From an uncultured Candidatus Melainabacteria bacterium (GTDB lineage: Bacteria > Cyanobacteriota > Vampirovibrionia > Gastranaerophilales > Gastranaerophilaceae), in NCBI GenBank assembly GCA_934718275.1, contig CAKUZD010000006.1, positions 1 through 64,000 on the forward strand: a DNA stretch of 64,000 nucleotides, written 5' to 3'. A program made the position numbers and the translations under genes. The notes under the pieces are model-generated. The model saw only the letters and a list, made by a program, of their open reading frames with translations. It was not told the DNA's origin and did no database searches. Positions 22,803 to 31,295 of this stretch are shown one piece after another. Each line of letters starts with the position of its first letter. Position 1 is the first letter of the stretch.

Positions 22803-24089
22803 TTATAATACTATTGGCCAATAAAAATCAACAAGATATGAGGCGGCATCCATTGGATGTGATAAGAATTTCAATTCTTTTGACTGTTTAATTTGTTGAT
22901 ATGTCGGAATGTCTATTTTAGAAGAACCTTCTTTGTATTTAAGATTATAAATGTTGTATAGTAATTTTTCGCATTTTTTATCAACAAATAGGCATATTTC
23001 TCCGTTTGCAGAGCGAATTTTTGAATTAAATGCCATAATTCGATTTTTAATAGGTGGATTAAAGGCCTTTATTTGGATTTCTACGTCATAGCCATATTGT
23101 AAAAGTTTCTTTTTGATAATTACATAATTTGTATATTCACTGGTACAACTTCTGTTATCTCCGGAAGCATCTCCGTTTACAATAACTTTAGCTTTATGGT
23201 GCGGATATCTTCGATGGAACTCATCACAAGCTTTTGCTGTTGTTGTGTTTTCTATCGCAATTTCGTCAAAATAGAAAACTTTGTCATCTGTTTTGTGAGC
23301 TAATACCCAACACATTGGGTCTACGTTAAAATCACATGAAATATGTAAATCCATTTCAGGTTGATAAGAGATTTCTTTTATATTTTCGTCTGTAAAATCT
23401 TTTATTACCAGTCCATTATTATATTCCCCATTTTCGGCAAGAACGAAAATTTTGTAATATTGTTCATCATATAGCTTTTTTAGTTCATCACAGAATCCAT
23501 CAGGAAGATAAATGTTTTGGGTAGTAGGTGCTGTTATAAGTCTGTAATTAGGAGCTGAATTTTCAAAAAAGGTTTTATATACCCAACCTCTTTGAGTTTC
23601 AGGATTTGTATGCCCGAAAATTCGGTATGTAAAATCTTTCCAATTCTTTTTTACTCGTTGACGCATACGCCCTAAAAGCATTTTAAATGTATCATAAGGA
23701 ATGTCTGACATTTCTTCTATTTCAACAAAACCAAGGTTTAAGGATTTTAATTTGTTTGGTTCATCAAAATGCCTGAAAAGGATTTCAGAACCGTTTTTAA
23801 ATGTAAGTTTTTGTAATGAAGATGACCATTCATAATCTTTACCGTCTATAAAACCGAAATTATCAAGATGCTCAAAATATGTTTGTAATGTAGTATCTCG
23901 TACTAATGTGTACGTTTGTGCCCCAACTAACCCTCGAATGCCTGCAAATTTAAGGGCTAATAAAATTCCTAATAACGAACCGGCAAATGTTTTGCCGGAG
24001 CCGTATCCGCCTTGATATACCGCAACATCAAGTGTATAATTGTGCGGGATTTCTAAAAATTCCCGCTGAGCTTTTAATAATTTATACAA
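22803..24089 (-). CDS. Phage terminase large subunit
   Basis: 428 residues, started by TTG with GAGGGGG upstream. Packaging ATPase: Walker A G-G-Y-G-S-G-K-T (27-34) and Walker B-like L-G-F-V-E-I-E-E. Nuclease half: C-D-F-N-V-D-P and N-G-D-A-S-G-D-N-R-S supply the metal-binding Asp residues. It pumps DNA into proheads and cuts it. Length and motifs fit an intact PBSX/XtmB-type enzyme. A strong terminator lies between it and the upstream portal gene. Confidence 0.9.
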   Translation of the reverse strand: MYKLLKAQREFLEIPHNYTLDVAVYQGGYGSGKTFAGSLLGILLALKFAGIRGLVGAQTYTLVRDTTLQTYFEHLDNFGFIDGKDYEWSSSLQKLTFKNGSEILFRHFDEPNKLKSLNLGFVEIEEMSDIPYDTFKMLLGRMRQRVKKNWKDFTYRIFGHTNPETQRGWVYKTFFENSAPNYRLITAPTTQNIYLPDGFCDELKKLYDEQYYKIFVLAENGEYNNGLVIKDFTDENIKEISYQPEMDLHISCDFNVDPMCWVLAHKTDDKVFYFDEIAIENTTTAKACDEFHRRYPHHKAKVIVNGDASGDNRSCTSEYTNYVIIKKKLLQYGYDVEIQIKAFNPPIKNRIMAFNSKIRSANGEICLFVDKKCEKLLYNIYNLKYKEGSSKIDIPTYQQIKQSKELKFLSHPMDAASYLVDFYWPIVL

Positions 24090-24104
24090 AATGTCCCCCT
24101 CTCA

Positions 24105-24131
24105 TAAAAAAAGTGTCGCAATTGCGACACT
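24105..24131 (-). terminator. Intrinsic terminator between portal and terminase genes
   Basis: AGTGTCGCAATTGCGACACT (24112-24131) is a 20-bp perfect inverted repeat followed on the minus strand by seven T. The portal stop codon lies inside it. It should lower terminase large-subunit expression relative to the capsid genes. Confidence 0.8.
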
Positions 24132-25785
24132 ATAAATTGCTATTAAGTAAGAAATTATTTGCGTTTTCGATGCCATATTGTTCTAATGCAAATTTAAAAC
24201 ATTCAAGCCAATCAATTTTTTCTTCAACTTCCGGAATTTGAGCAAAGGATTTTACAACATCAAAAAGTTCTTTTAGTCTTAATTTTCGTTCAAAAGAGGC
24301 TTTTCTATCTCCATAACGGTATATATAATTTGCGTTTCGTACGTCATCATTTATTTCAATAAAACTTGTTTTCCCTCTGTCATTTATACCAATTACTTCT
24401 TTGCCCAGTTTAAAATATGAAATTATTTCGGCAGTTTTTTCAACCATTGGAACAATTATTTTTCGATTTATTGAATCCAAAATCATATTTAAACGGGCTT
24501 CTTGCCCGCTTACAGAATAATTTAATTCTGTTGCAGTTCTTTCTGTTGTTTGTAAATTGCCGGCCATATTTTTAAAAATGCCTGTTGCGCTTTCGATTGT
24601 TGATTTAAAGTAATTTAAAAAATCCCATCCGACCATAGCTTTATCAAAGGAAATAGGAGTAGGCGCTTGCGGCATTAAAGCCGCATCATATTCTATAATT
24701 TTTCCCGGACTTATATCTTGTTGTCCTTTGAAACATCCTTTTGGGGCTAAATACGGAGGATTCATCATTAAAGCAAGAGCATCAATTTGTTTGTTTAAAA
24801 TTGTTGATGCAATATTGTTTAATATCAGGGCAACTCTTAGAGGAGAAATACCTCTGCCTGTTTGAGGAGATTCAATAATATTGGCATGAATAAAAGGATT
24901 GATTACAAATGGGTTACTTTCAAATCTTATTATAGTTTGCCGCCCGGCTATTACAATAAGCCAATTTTTTAAAATAGTTCCGTCAGTTAGTTCTATGTCG
25001 CCCCAAAATTCTAAAATTTCAACTTTTTCACCTTCTAAAATCTTATTATCATTATTTCTGTATTTTTTGCTTGCCACCACTCCTTTCAGTATTTCAAGTT
25101 TTTCGTTATCAAGCGTATTGTTTGATTTATCAGAAAAAATTTCATCTAAGGTTAAATATGTTCGATATATTTTTGCACAGCTGTCCCAATTGTCGCTATT
25201 AAATTTATCAAAAACGAAATCTTCTGCTTTTATATATTTTATTTTTGCATTGTCGTAAATTATTTTTTGAGAAATTATAAAGTTATTTGGTTTTGCAGAT
25301 GTAATCTGTTCTTCCAAAGTTTGCGCTCGTCTGGTTGATTTTATTTTTGTTTCCCAACCAACAAAAAGAGTGCTCTCTCCTGTTTCTATAATTCCGTCTA
25401 TAACTTTTTCCATTTCGTTTTCAATATTCATTTGTTCAAAAGTGTTTACTAACATTGCTTTTTGTCGATTCGCAAAACTTTGAGTCTGTGGTGTCGTGCC
25501 GGAAACGTCAAACATTGCATCAGGATGGGAGTATAAATTTTCTCCAATGTGAGATTTGAGTGTTTGAGCGAGCTCATAAATGTCAGGAAGTACTATTTTG
25601 TTGTCCCATCCGTTAACTTTAGGGATTTCTGAGTTATATATAGCATTTCTAACTAGTTTAATATCAGTCAATTGTGGGGTTCGTTCCAAATCAAATTTGT
25701 CAAATTTTTCAATAATCTTGCTAACTAAAAACTTTTCGGTCTCTCTTTTTAGTTTTTGGGTTAAGTTTTCTGTTTCTATTTTCAT
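24130..25785 (-). CDS. Phage portal protein
   Basis: 551 residues, matching podovirus-type (P22-like) portal proteins: long helical N terminus, a central D-x-F-V-F-D-K-F region, and S-A-T-G-I-F-K-N-M-A-G-N and R-T-A-T-E-L-N-Y typical of the stem/crown helices. Twelve copies form the DNA entry ring of the head. Overlaps the acetyltransferase gene by 4 nt. No truncation seen. Confidence 0.85.
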   Translation of the reverse strand: MKIETENLTQKLKRETEKFLVSKIIEKFDKFDLERTPQLTDIKLVRNAIYNSEIPKVNGWDNKIVLPDIYELAQTLKSHIGENLYSHPDAMFDVSGTTPQTQSFANRQKAMLVNTFEQMNIENEMEKVIDGIIETGESTLFVGWETKIKSTRRAQTLEEQITSAKPNNFIISQKIIYDNAKIKYIKAEDFVFDKFNSDNWDSCAKIYRTYLTLDEIFSDKSNNTLDNEKLEILKGVVASKKYRNNDNKILEGEKVEILEFWGDIELTDGTILKNWLIVIAGRQTIIRFESNPFVINPFIHANIIESPQTGRGISPLRVALILNNIASTILNKQIDALALMMNPPYLAPKGCFKGQQDISPGKIIEYDAALMPQAPTPISFDKAMVGWDFLNYFKSTIESATGIFKNMAGNLQTTERTATELNYSVSGQEARLNMILDSINRKIIVPMVEKTAEIISYFKLGKEVIGINDRGKTSFIEINDDVRNANYIYRYGDRKASFERKLRLKELFDVVKSFAQIPEVEEKIDWLECFKFALEQYGIENANNFLLNSNL

Positions 25786-26309
25786 AATTTTGTCCTTTCA
25801 TTAAAAATTGAATAAATTTCAATGTCTTGTAATTTCCCATTACGAAAAGTTTCTCCTTGTAAGATGCCTTCTTTTTCAAAGCCGGAGAATTTTAATAAAT
25901 TTTTTACACGAAAATTTTGAGGATAAACTAAAGCTTTAACTTTTACAAAATTATATTTTTGAAAAATATGTTTAATAAAAATAAGTGCACAAATTTTTGT
26001 ATAATTTCCCCAAAATCTTTTGTCAAAACAGGTTGTTAATTCTGCGCTATGCAGTTTTGAACTGTTTCCTATAATATTATCTAAATAAACAAAGCCGCTA
26101 ACAATATCATTTTCTGTTATTACCCAAAAGAATGGGGCTGTTCTTAAAATTAAATTTGCAAAATAATTTCTAAGATTTAATTTGTCTTGAGCATAGTCAT
26201 CATCTAAAAATTTGTAGTATTTTTTGTATAAAAATAAGGCCTGTTCAAAGTAAACAGGTTTTTTTAATGGGTTTAAAAATTTAGGCATTTTAAAATACCG
26301 CTTTTTCAA
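25782..26309 (-). CDS. GNAT-family N-acetyltransferase in phage island
   Basis: 175 residues. The segments F-F-W-V-I-T-E-N-D-I-V-S-G-F-V-Y-L-D and N-F-R-V-K-N-L-L-K-F-S-G-F-E-K-E-G follow the RimJ/RimL-like acetyltransferase fold; the usual Q-x-x-G-x-G/A acetyl-CoA loop is replaced by R-F-W-G-N-Y-T-K. The start is either 26309 or ATG 26288, one base after the upstream stop. It lies between small head genes and the portal gene. Acetyltransferases in this place are known from some tailed phages; the substrate is unknown. Confidence 0.75.
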   Translation of the reverse strand: MKKRYFKMPKFLNPLKKPVYFEQALFLYKKYYKFLDDDYAQDKLNLRNYFANLILRTAPFFWVITENDIVSGFVYLDNIIGNSSKLHSAELTTCFDKRFWGNYTKICALIFIKHIFQKYNFVKVKALVYPQNFRVKNLLKFSGFEKEGILQGETFRNGKLQDIEIYSIFNERTKL

Positions 26310-26640
26310 ATTTTATATATGCGTTGTCTGTCGTAAAAGCATTTAGTTCGCCCTTTAACATTTTTTCTCTAATATTGTTTTGTAAACCGATTAGGGCTTC
26401 AGCCTGAATGCCGTTGATAAAGGTTTCACAACCGGTATCTCTGTTAAAGTATTTATATACAGAAAATTTTGAGAAAATTTTATCTTTTGGCAGATTTTTG
26501 ATTTCAAGAACTTCCTTTTTTTCGGTTTTTTCTTTGGATTTTTTTAAATCTTCCATAAATTCTTTTTCTATTTTCATTTTTATTAAATCTTCTAAAGAGG
26601 TATTGTTTAATAAAATAGCCTCTGCATCGCTGTTTTTCAT
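26290..26640 (-). CDS. Hypothetical phage protein (116 aa)
   Basis: 116 residues, acidic/basic helical N half (many Lys and Glu) and a C half with K-Y-F-N-R-D-T-G and I-Q-A-E-A-L-I-G-L-Q. Between the terminase small subunit and acetyltransferase genes, tightly packed. No family recognised. Confidence 0.6.
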   Translation of the reverse strand: MKNSDAEAILLNNTSLEDLIKMKIEKEFMEDLKKSKEKTEKKEVLEIKNLPKDKIFSKFSVYKYFNRDTGCETFINGIQAEALIGLQNNIREKMLKGELNAFTTDNAYIKFEKAVF

Positions 26641-26660
26641 GTTTTCTCCTTAAAGTTTTG

Positions 26661-27095
26661 TTAGATTTTTTCATCATCAAGATTAGAGATAGTAATAATT
26701 TTGGCTTGGTTATAATCTTCTTCATCTTGTTTAGAATTTAAACCGAGATATTTACACAGGTTCTCAAGTGCTTTTAAACCGGCAGAAGTATCTCTTAATT
26801 TCTTTTTACCGGTAAAGCCACCTTCTTTATCTAAAATATCTTCTTCTTCTAGTGAAAATTCTGCTATCTGTAAAAGCTTATGTATTACGTATCCTTTATT
26901 TACTCTTAATGATGAAATTTGTTTTTTTAGTTGTTTTTTTATTTCTTGAATAATATTTTCATTTGATAAAAGATTTGAGACTGTTTCGTTTAAGGTTTTT
27001 GATTTGTAGCCTGCTGATTTCGCAGAATGTTCTCCATCAAGTGTTTTTATATACTCAAGTACGAATGTTTTCTGTTGTTTGGTAAGGTTTTTCAT
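26661..27095 (-). CDS. Phage terminase small subunit
   Basis: 144 residues beginning L-T-K-Q-Q-K-T-F-V-L-E-Y-I with A-K-S-A-G-Y-K-S, the N-terminal helix-turn-helix of Terminase_2-type small subunits; a helical oligomerisation part and acidic C terminus follow. It recognises phage DNA and hands it to the large subunit, whose gene is four genes downstream, not adjacent as usual. Confidence 0.85.
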   Translation of the reverse strand: MKNLTKQQKTFVLEYIKTLDGEHSAKSAGYKSKTLNETVSNLLSNENIIQEIKKQLKKQISSLRVNKGYVIHKLLQIAEFSLEEEDILDKEGGFTGKKKLRDTSAGLKALENLCKYLGLNSKQDEEDYNQAKIITISNLDDEKI

Positions 27096-27148
27096 AGCTT
27101 TTTCTTAAAATTAAATTATGTCTTTTTCGTTACATTTCTTTGTATTAT

Positions 27149-27177
27149 TTGATATTTATTGAAAAAAATTGTATAAT
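27149..27177 (+). promoter_or_regulatory. Strong promoter on the plus strand inside the phage island
   Basis: TTGATA (27149-27154), exactly 17 nt, TATAAT (27172-27177). It points against all island genes. Expected start near 27184. Confidence 0.65.
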
Positions 27178-27183
27178 AGTCAT

Positions 27184-27253
27184 GCTATTTATATTTCGGC
27201 TAGTGTAAATCTTAACAGGAGGGGAAATGAATTTTAAACTTCCTGTTTTTTTT
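27184..27253 (+). ncRNA. Candidate small RNA or mini-ORF transcript, antisense to island
   Basis: Starts from the promoter at 27149-27177 and ends at a hairpin AACAGGAG...TTCCTGTT followed by eight T (27246-27253). Length ~70 nt. It also holds AGGAGGGG two bases before ATG 27227, opening an 18-codon frame (M-N-F-K-L-P-V-F-F-V-F-T-A-C-R-F-L-L, ends 27283) that runs past the terminator. Either a small RNA or a tiny hydrophobic peptide gene. The mini-ORF extends antisense into the 3' end of the gene at 27258. Confidence 0.45.
27216..27253 (+). terminator. Intrinsic terminator of the plus-strand transcript
   Basis: AACAGGAG pairs with TTCCTGTT (one G-T pair), followed by TTTTTTTT. Confidence 0.6.
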
Positions 27254-27257
27254 GTGT

Positions 27258-27896
27258 TTACTGCCTGTAGATTTTTATTATAGGTATTTCGTTGATTGTT
27301 TTAGATACTCTCGACCTTAAATTGGCAAGAGCATCTTTGTACATGTTGAGCCAATAACTAAATCTGGCATGTTGAGGATTTCCTTTTAATCTCATACAAG
27401 TACCATAGACTAACAGTGGTTCTACAAATAGTTCCGGAATTAGAGAAATATCTGTTTCGTTTTCAAATTTAAATTTTTCTACTCCATTTGAAGTTTTGGC
27501 GCAGTTTTGTGTGTAATATAAAATATTTACAGTTTTGTCATGATTAAAAATTGGAAGCAAAATTTTATCACTAAATAAACTATACGTATTTTGAGGTTGA
27601 GAATTAGTGAAAAATTTTTCAAAGTTTGAATAATAATCATATTTAATTCCTTCTACAAAAATAGCCTTAATTCTTCCGTTAATTGTGTTTTCTAATTCTC
27701 CGGAATTTTTATTTAATTTTAATATTGTTTTTCTCAATAAAAAATTCCATTTTTCAGAAGAACATATTTCGGAATTAATAACATTAATGATGTTTTTAAG
27801 TTTTTTATGTTCATTTTTAGTTAGTTCGGAGAAATTATTTACTTGTTTGTAATTAAGTTCTACAAGACATTTATTTATAAGTTCGAGATAGTTCAT
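27258..27896 (-). CDS. Phage head-tail connector/adaptor candidate
   Basis: 212 residues. The N-terminal helical part (Y-L-E-L-I-N-K-C-L-V-E-L-N-Y) and W-N-F-L-L-R-K-T-I, followed by a strand-rich core and the C-terminal Y-W-L-N-M-Y-K-D-A-L-A-N-L-R-S-R, resemble podovirus adaptor proteins (gp4/tail-tube A type). Position between scaffold and terminase small-subunit genes agrees. The assignment is by pattern and context only. Confidence 0.55.
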   Translation of the reverse strand: MNYLELINKCLVELNYKQVNNFSELTKNEHKKLKNIINVINSEICSSEKWNFLLRKTILKLNKNSGELENTINGRIKAIFVEGIKYDYYSNFEKFFTNSQPQNTYSLFSDKILLPIFNHDKTVNILYYTQNCAKTSNGVEKFKFENETDISLIPELFVEPLLVYGTCMRLKGNPQHARFSYWLNMYKDALANLRSRVSKTINEIPIIKIYRQ

Positions 27897-27926
27897 TAGA
27901 ATTTATTTATCCTTTCCTTCTTTCAA

Positions 27927-27956
27927 GAAGAAACAGTCTTTTCAGACTGTTTCTTC
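27927..27956 (-). terminator. Long hairpin between scaffold and connector genes
   Basis: GAAGAAACAGTCT and AGACTGTTTCTTC form a 13-bp perfect stem with a 4-nt loop. On the minus strand only a short T run follows, so it may be a processing or attenuation structure rather than a full terminator. Confidence 0.5.
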
Positions 27957-27975
27957 GCAAAAGATTTGAATTTGT

Positions 27976-28599
27976 CTATTTAATAAGTCCATTTTTTAAT
28001 TGGTTCATAATCGCACGTTCGTGCTTGGCAAATTCAGCACCACTCATTTTGCCGATTTGTTCACGAGTAAAGACCAAATTTTTTAGTCCGTCAGAGGAAG
28101 TATTTTGAGCATTCGCTCGCAATCTTTGTTTCGCGGATTCGTTTTCATTATTTAATGCCTTTTCGTGTTCTTGCTTCTCCAAATACCGTTGAATTGCCGT
28201 ATTTTCAATTTTTTCAACAAGAGCGGATATTCTAGAGATTTCATCTTCATCAAAATCTGCATTTGAGTTTTTTAAGTAATCATAAACATCAATTCTTCCT
28301 GTTTGATTAAAAAAGTCCGGCATGGTTGGAGGTTCTTGCTTTTGAACAGAAATTTTTGTATTTGTAAATGCAGGAGTTTGACTTGTTGTGTACTTCTCAA
28401 ACGCCTTTTGAGTTACATAATTCATTAAATTTTGTCCTTGTTCTTGTGTCATAAGTCCTGATTTTACAAAATTTTGGATTGTGTTTATATCATTTACAGC
28501 CATTTGTTTATATTTGTCTGCATTATTTGGCTGTTGCTCAAATGCCGAATTTTGAATATCGGCAGTAGATGAAAATTTTTCATTATTTAATTCATTCAT
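27976..28599 (-). CDS. Phage scaffolding protein candidate
   Basis: 207 residues, highly charged and Gln/Asn-rich, mostly helical, no Cys. C-terminal part E-Q-I-G-K-M-S-G-A-E-F-A-K-H-E-R-A-I-M-N-Q-L ends in a basic helix, as capsid-binding ends of scaffolds do. It precedes the connector and follows the coat and a small gene. Assignment from composition and place. Confidence 0.55.
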   Translation of the reverse strand: MNELNNEKFSSTADIQNSAFEQQPNNADKYKQMAVNDINTIQNFVKSGLMTQEQGQNLMNYVTQKAFEKYTTSQTPAFTNTKISVQKQEPPTMPDFFNQTGRIDVYDYLKNSNADFDEDEISRISALVEKIENTAIQRYLEKQEHEKALNNENESAKQRLRANAQNTSSDGLKNLVFTREQIGKMSGAEFAKHERAIMNQLKNGLIK

Positions 28600-28612
28600 A
28601 AGTAGTTCCTTA

Positions 28613-28843
28613 TTATTGTTTTTTCATAAATTCAACTGCGAATTCAATTGTTTCATCAATAAACTTTGAAAACATAATTGAAATTAGCGGTTTTAATATA
28701 ATGGGTATTGGAAGTTTTTCGATGATAAATTTTATAGCAATTTCTTTTTTTTGTTTCCCGTTACTACTTCCAAGTGTAGCTTCTGCGTTTAAAACTGCAG
28801 ATTTAGCTAAATTTTTAATTTCCGATTTTAATTTAAAAAACAT
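28613..28843 (-). CDS. Small phage protein, possible LL-H-type holin
   Basis: 76 residues. N-A-E-A-T-L-G-S-S-N-G-K-Q-K-K-E-I-A-I-K-F-I-I-E-K-L-P resembles the conserved core of LL-H-family holins (an A-E-x-x-x-G-S/T-G-x-x-K-K pattern). A hydrophobic stretch I-P-I-I-L-K-P-L-I-S-I-M-F follows. If a holin, it would work with the amidase at 31296. Placement next to the coat gene is unusual for a holin. Confidence 0.45.
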   Translation of the reverse strand: MFFKLKSEIKNLAKSAVLNAEATLGSSNGKQKKEIAIKFIIEKLPIPIILKPLISIMFSKFIDETIEFAVEFMKKQ

Positions 28844-28860
28844 TTTATCCTCTGTGAAAT

Positions 28861-29715
28861 TTATAAAGCGCTAACTACCATTTTAGCCAAGGCTTTAGGT
28901 TGAACGGTTTTGGCTCCATATAAGTAAAGTCCTCTGACCAAGTCTGAAAAACTGTCTTTATCTCTCAAACTTTCAATTTTTGCTAATTGTGATGCAAAAG
29001 TAATAGCATCGTTTGTTCCGGCTAAAACATAGTATTTATCAGAAGTAGCGGTTAAATTGGTGCTAACTAAAACATCCATTCCTGCAATTCTACCGATTGC
29101 ACCTTCTCTTAACGTTTCATCGGCTACATTATGCGCTCCAATAAATTCAGTGCTTTGAAGTAAATATGATTCAATTGTCGGGTTTATAACTACCCAAGGT
29201 CTTGTTCCTGTCGTTACGGCATCTGAATTTTTTAAGCATAATGCTAATTTTACAAATTGAGAGTAAATTGTTGATTTGTCAAGTTTAACAGGTGTTTCAT
29301 CCGAACCTACTATATTGTTAGAGACAACATTTGCATGTTGTGATAAAAGATAGGCGTCTTGCACTTCTTCGATTGCTTTTCTTGCATTTTTAAGATGTGC
29401 TTCCATAATATCTGTGTTTGATTGAACTTGTGCAACATCATTGATTTTAAATGCGAAAAATTTCTTTTGATCAATAACAAGTTCTTGGCTTTTTGGCTCA
29501 AGTTCGCTATAAGTTATTGCATTTGAGTCAAGTGTTGAAATAGTTACTTGTGCAGGTGTAATTATTTTAACTTTATCGCCTTGATTTTTAATATCTCCTT
29601 CCCAATTTCTATTTACGCATTGTAGCATTACGCAATCTTTTTCTAACATGTTGTTTAATTTTTGACTCCAAATTTCTGGAATAAATGCTGAGTAAGAGTT
29701 AGTTGTTTCTGACAT
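28861..29715 (-). CDS. Phage major capsid protein
   Basis: 284 residues. N terminus F-I-P-E-I-W-S-Q-K-L-N-N-M-L-E-K-D with V-N-R-N-W-E-G-D-I and a long spine-helix region (A-R-K-A-I-E-E-V-Q-D-A-Y-L-L-S), then P-W-V-V-I-N-P and I-G-R-I-A-G-M-D-V-L-V-S-T-N, are typical of P22-type/HK97-fold coat proteins. No N-terminal protease-cleaved delta domain is seen, in line with a separate scaffold. SD-like GGAAA upstream. Confidence 0.85.
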   Translation of the reverse strand: MSETTNSYSAFIPEIWSQKLNNMLEKDCVMLQCVNRNWEGDIKNQGDKVKIITPAQVTISTLDSNAITYSELEPKSQELVIDQKKFFAFKINDVAQVQSNTDIMEAHLKNARKAIEEVQDAYLLSQHANVVSNNIVGSDETPVKLDKSTIYSQFVKLALCLKNSDAVTTGTRPWVVINPTIESYLLQSTEFIGAHNVADETLREGAIGRIAGMDVLVSTNLTATSDKYYVLAGTNDAITFASQLAKIESLRDKDSFSDLVRGLYLYGAKTVQPKALAKMVVSAL

Positions 29716-29770
29716 AAAAATTTCCTTTCTTTGATGTTAGTTTGTATATTCAAAAAATGAGTGGTGTTGT

Positions 29771-31273
29771 TTAATCATCAATATAAATTTCTCTAAATTG
29801 TAGTCCGATAATTGCGCAAGAGTGTGTAATTTCGGACCCTTCAACGCATAATTGAACAGAATAATTTGCCTCTGATATTTCGGCTTTTTCTAATGTGTCT
29901 TTATTAATAGTCCATACAATATCTTCTTTATCTGACCAATGACAAGGTAAAGTTTCAGAAGTATTATCATCTGCCCAAATCAAATGAGACGGATAGACGG
30001 AGTAAATCTGTTCTGTATCGTCTGAATATTCGCTATCATAGTCCTTATAAACAGAAAAACTGAAATTGTTGTCATATTCTGTATCAAGTAAAAAATAAAA
30101 TTCATCAATCATTTTTCGGTGATGCGGATTTGTAATTGCTAAAAATGGAGATTTCCACAGAAACTTTATTGGAGTTCCTGAAAAAGTTTTTCCAAAATCT
30201 TCTTTGTATATCTTTCCATCTTTGTCTGCAGTATAAATCATTCCATTGTATACACAAGCAGTTACTATATCTTGAGGGATTTTTCGTTTATACCAAGCTT
30301 TGTTAACATAGTCATTAATCCAAATTATATGAAAATAATTGTTTGAAATATATGGAAAGAAGTACCATATTTGGTTTTTAGCTTCATAATGTAATGCAAT
30401 AGCTTTTTCTAATTTTTCAAACGATGCAAATTCTTCTTTTATTTTGAGTGATATTTCGCTACCTAATTGAATTTGATTTAATTCCCCTACTTGCTCAAGA
30501 GCGAAAATCCCATTACTTAAAAAATATTGTTTATTCTCAATATTTAATATTGAATTTGTGTTAACAGCTCCCTTATTTGCAAAAAGAGTTATTGCGAAGT
30601 CATCCGGTTTGCTTCCTGATAAAAGATAAACACTGTCTTTTTTGTAAATAGCCAAATAGTCTTTATATGGTTTAAGAGCTGTAATAGAGCCGGTATCTGT
30701 ATGAAATTCGTTAATATATCCGGCATCATTTTCTGTTGAAAAATCAGTATAACTTCCAAGTGCTGAATAATAAATTGTTGCGTTTTTAGCAATCCAAATT
30801 CTTCCTTTATAGATGGTCATAATTCCATCTGTTAATGTTTCTTTGTTCAAATCTTGCAAGTTGCATTCGATTACATCATAAGTGGGGTTATTTTTTATAT
30901 AAAATAAACCATCAGTTTCTGTCATAATCAAAATCCCGTTTAAAAAGTTTAAGAATTTTGGATTTTTCCCGTTTAAAGTTTTATTTACTTGAGTTTTTGC
31001 AGAATGTTGTTCATCATAAATATATATTTTTCCGGAAATTGTTGTAATTACAAGTTTAGTGTTATCATAAGCAGATAATTCTGCCATTCCTGTAATTTTT
31101 TCTCCAATGTCTAAAAATAAGGTATTGCCTTTTTGCTTAACAATGCCTCTGTTTTGTAAAATTTCAATGTTTTCAGAATCTGTCCAATAAATTTTTTTAG
31201 TATCGAGACCAAGTTCAGTTTTTGTTAATGCCTGATTAATTCCTCCGGAGAGATTGTAATATGCTATTTCCAT
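29771..31273 (-). CDS. Phage beta-propeller-like tail hub / DNA stabilisation protein
   Basis: 500 residues, strand-rich with repeated blades (I-T-G-M-A-E-L-S, T-T-I-S-G-K-I-Y-I-Y-D, Y-K-G-R-I-W-I-A-K, Y-K-D-Y-L-A-I-Y-K-K-D-S-V-Y-L-L-S-G). Starts Y-Y-N-L-S-G-G-I-N. The plan resembles P22 gp10-like tail hub proteins that plug the packaged head. Assigned from repeat pattern and place between coat and lysis genes. Confidence 0.6.
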   Translation of the reverse strand: MEIAYYNLSGGINQALTKTELGLDTKKIYWTDSENIEILQNRGIVKQKGNTLFLDIGEKITGMAELSAYDNTKLVITTISGKIYIYDEQHSAKTQVNKTLNGKNPKFLNFLNGILIMTETDGLFYIKNNPTYDVIECNLQDLNKETLTDGIMTIYKGRIWIAKNATIYYSALGSYTDFSTENDAGYINEFHTDTGSITALKPYKDYLAIYKKDSVYLLSGSKPDDFAITLFANKGAVNTNSILNIENKQYFLSNGIFALEQVGELNQIQLGSEISLKIKEEFASFEKLEKAIALHYEAKNQIWYFFPYISNNYFHIIWINDYVNKAWYKRKIPQDIVTACVYNGMIYTADKDGKIYKEDFGKTFSGTPIKFLWKSPFLAITNPHHRKMIDEFYFLLDTEYDNNFSFSVYKDYDSEYSDDTEQIYSVYPSHLIWADDNTSETLPCHWSDKEDIVWTINKDTLEKAEISEANYSVQLCVEGSEITHSCAIIGLQFREIYIDD

Positions 31274-31295
31274 TTAATTGCTCCTTTAAAAGTTT

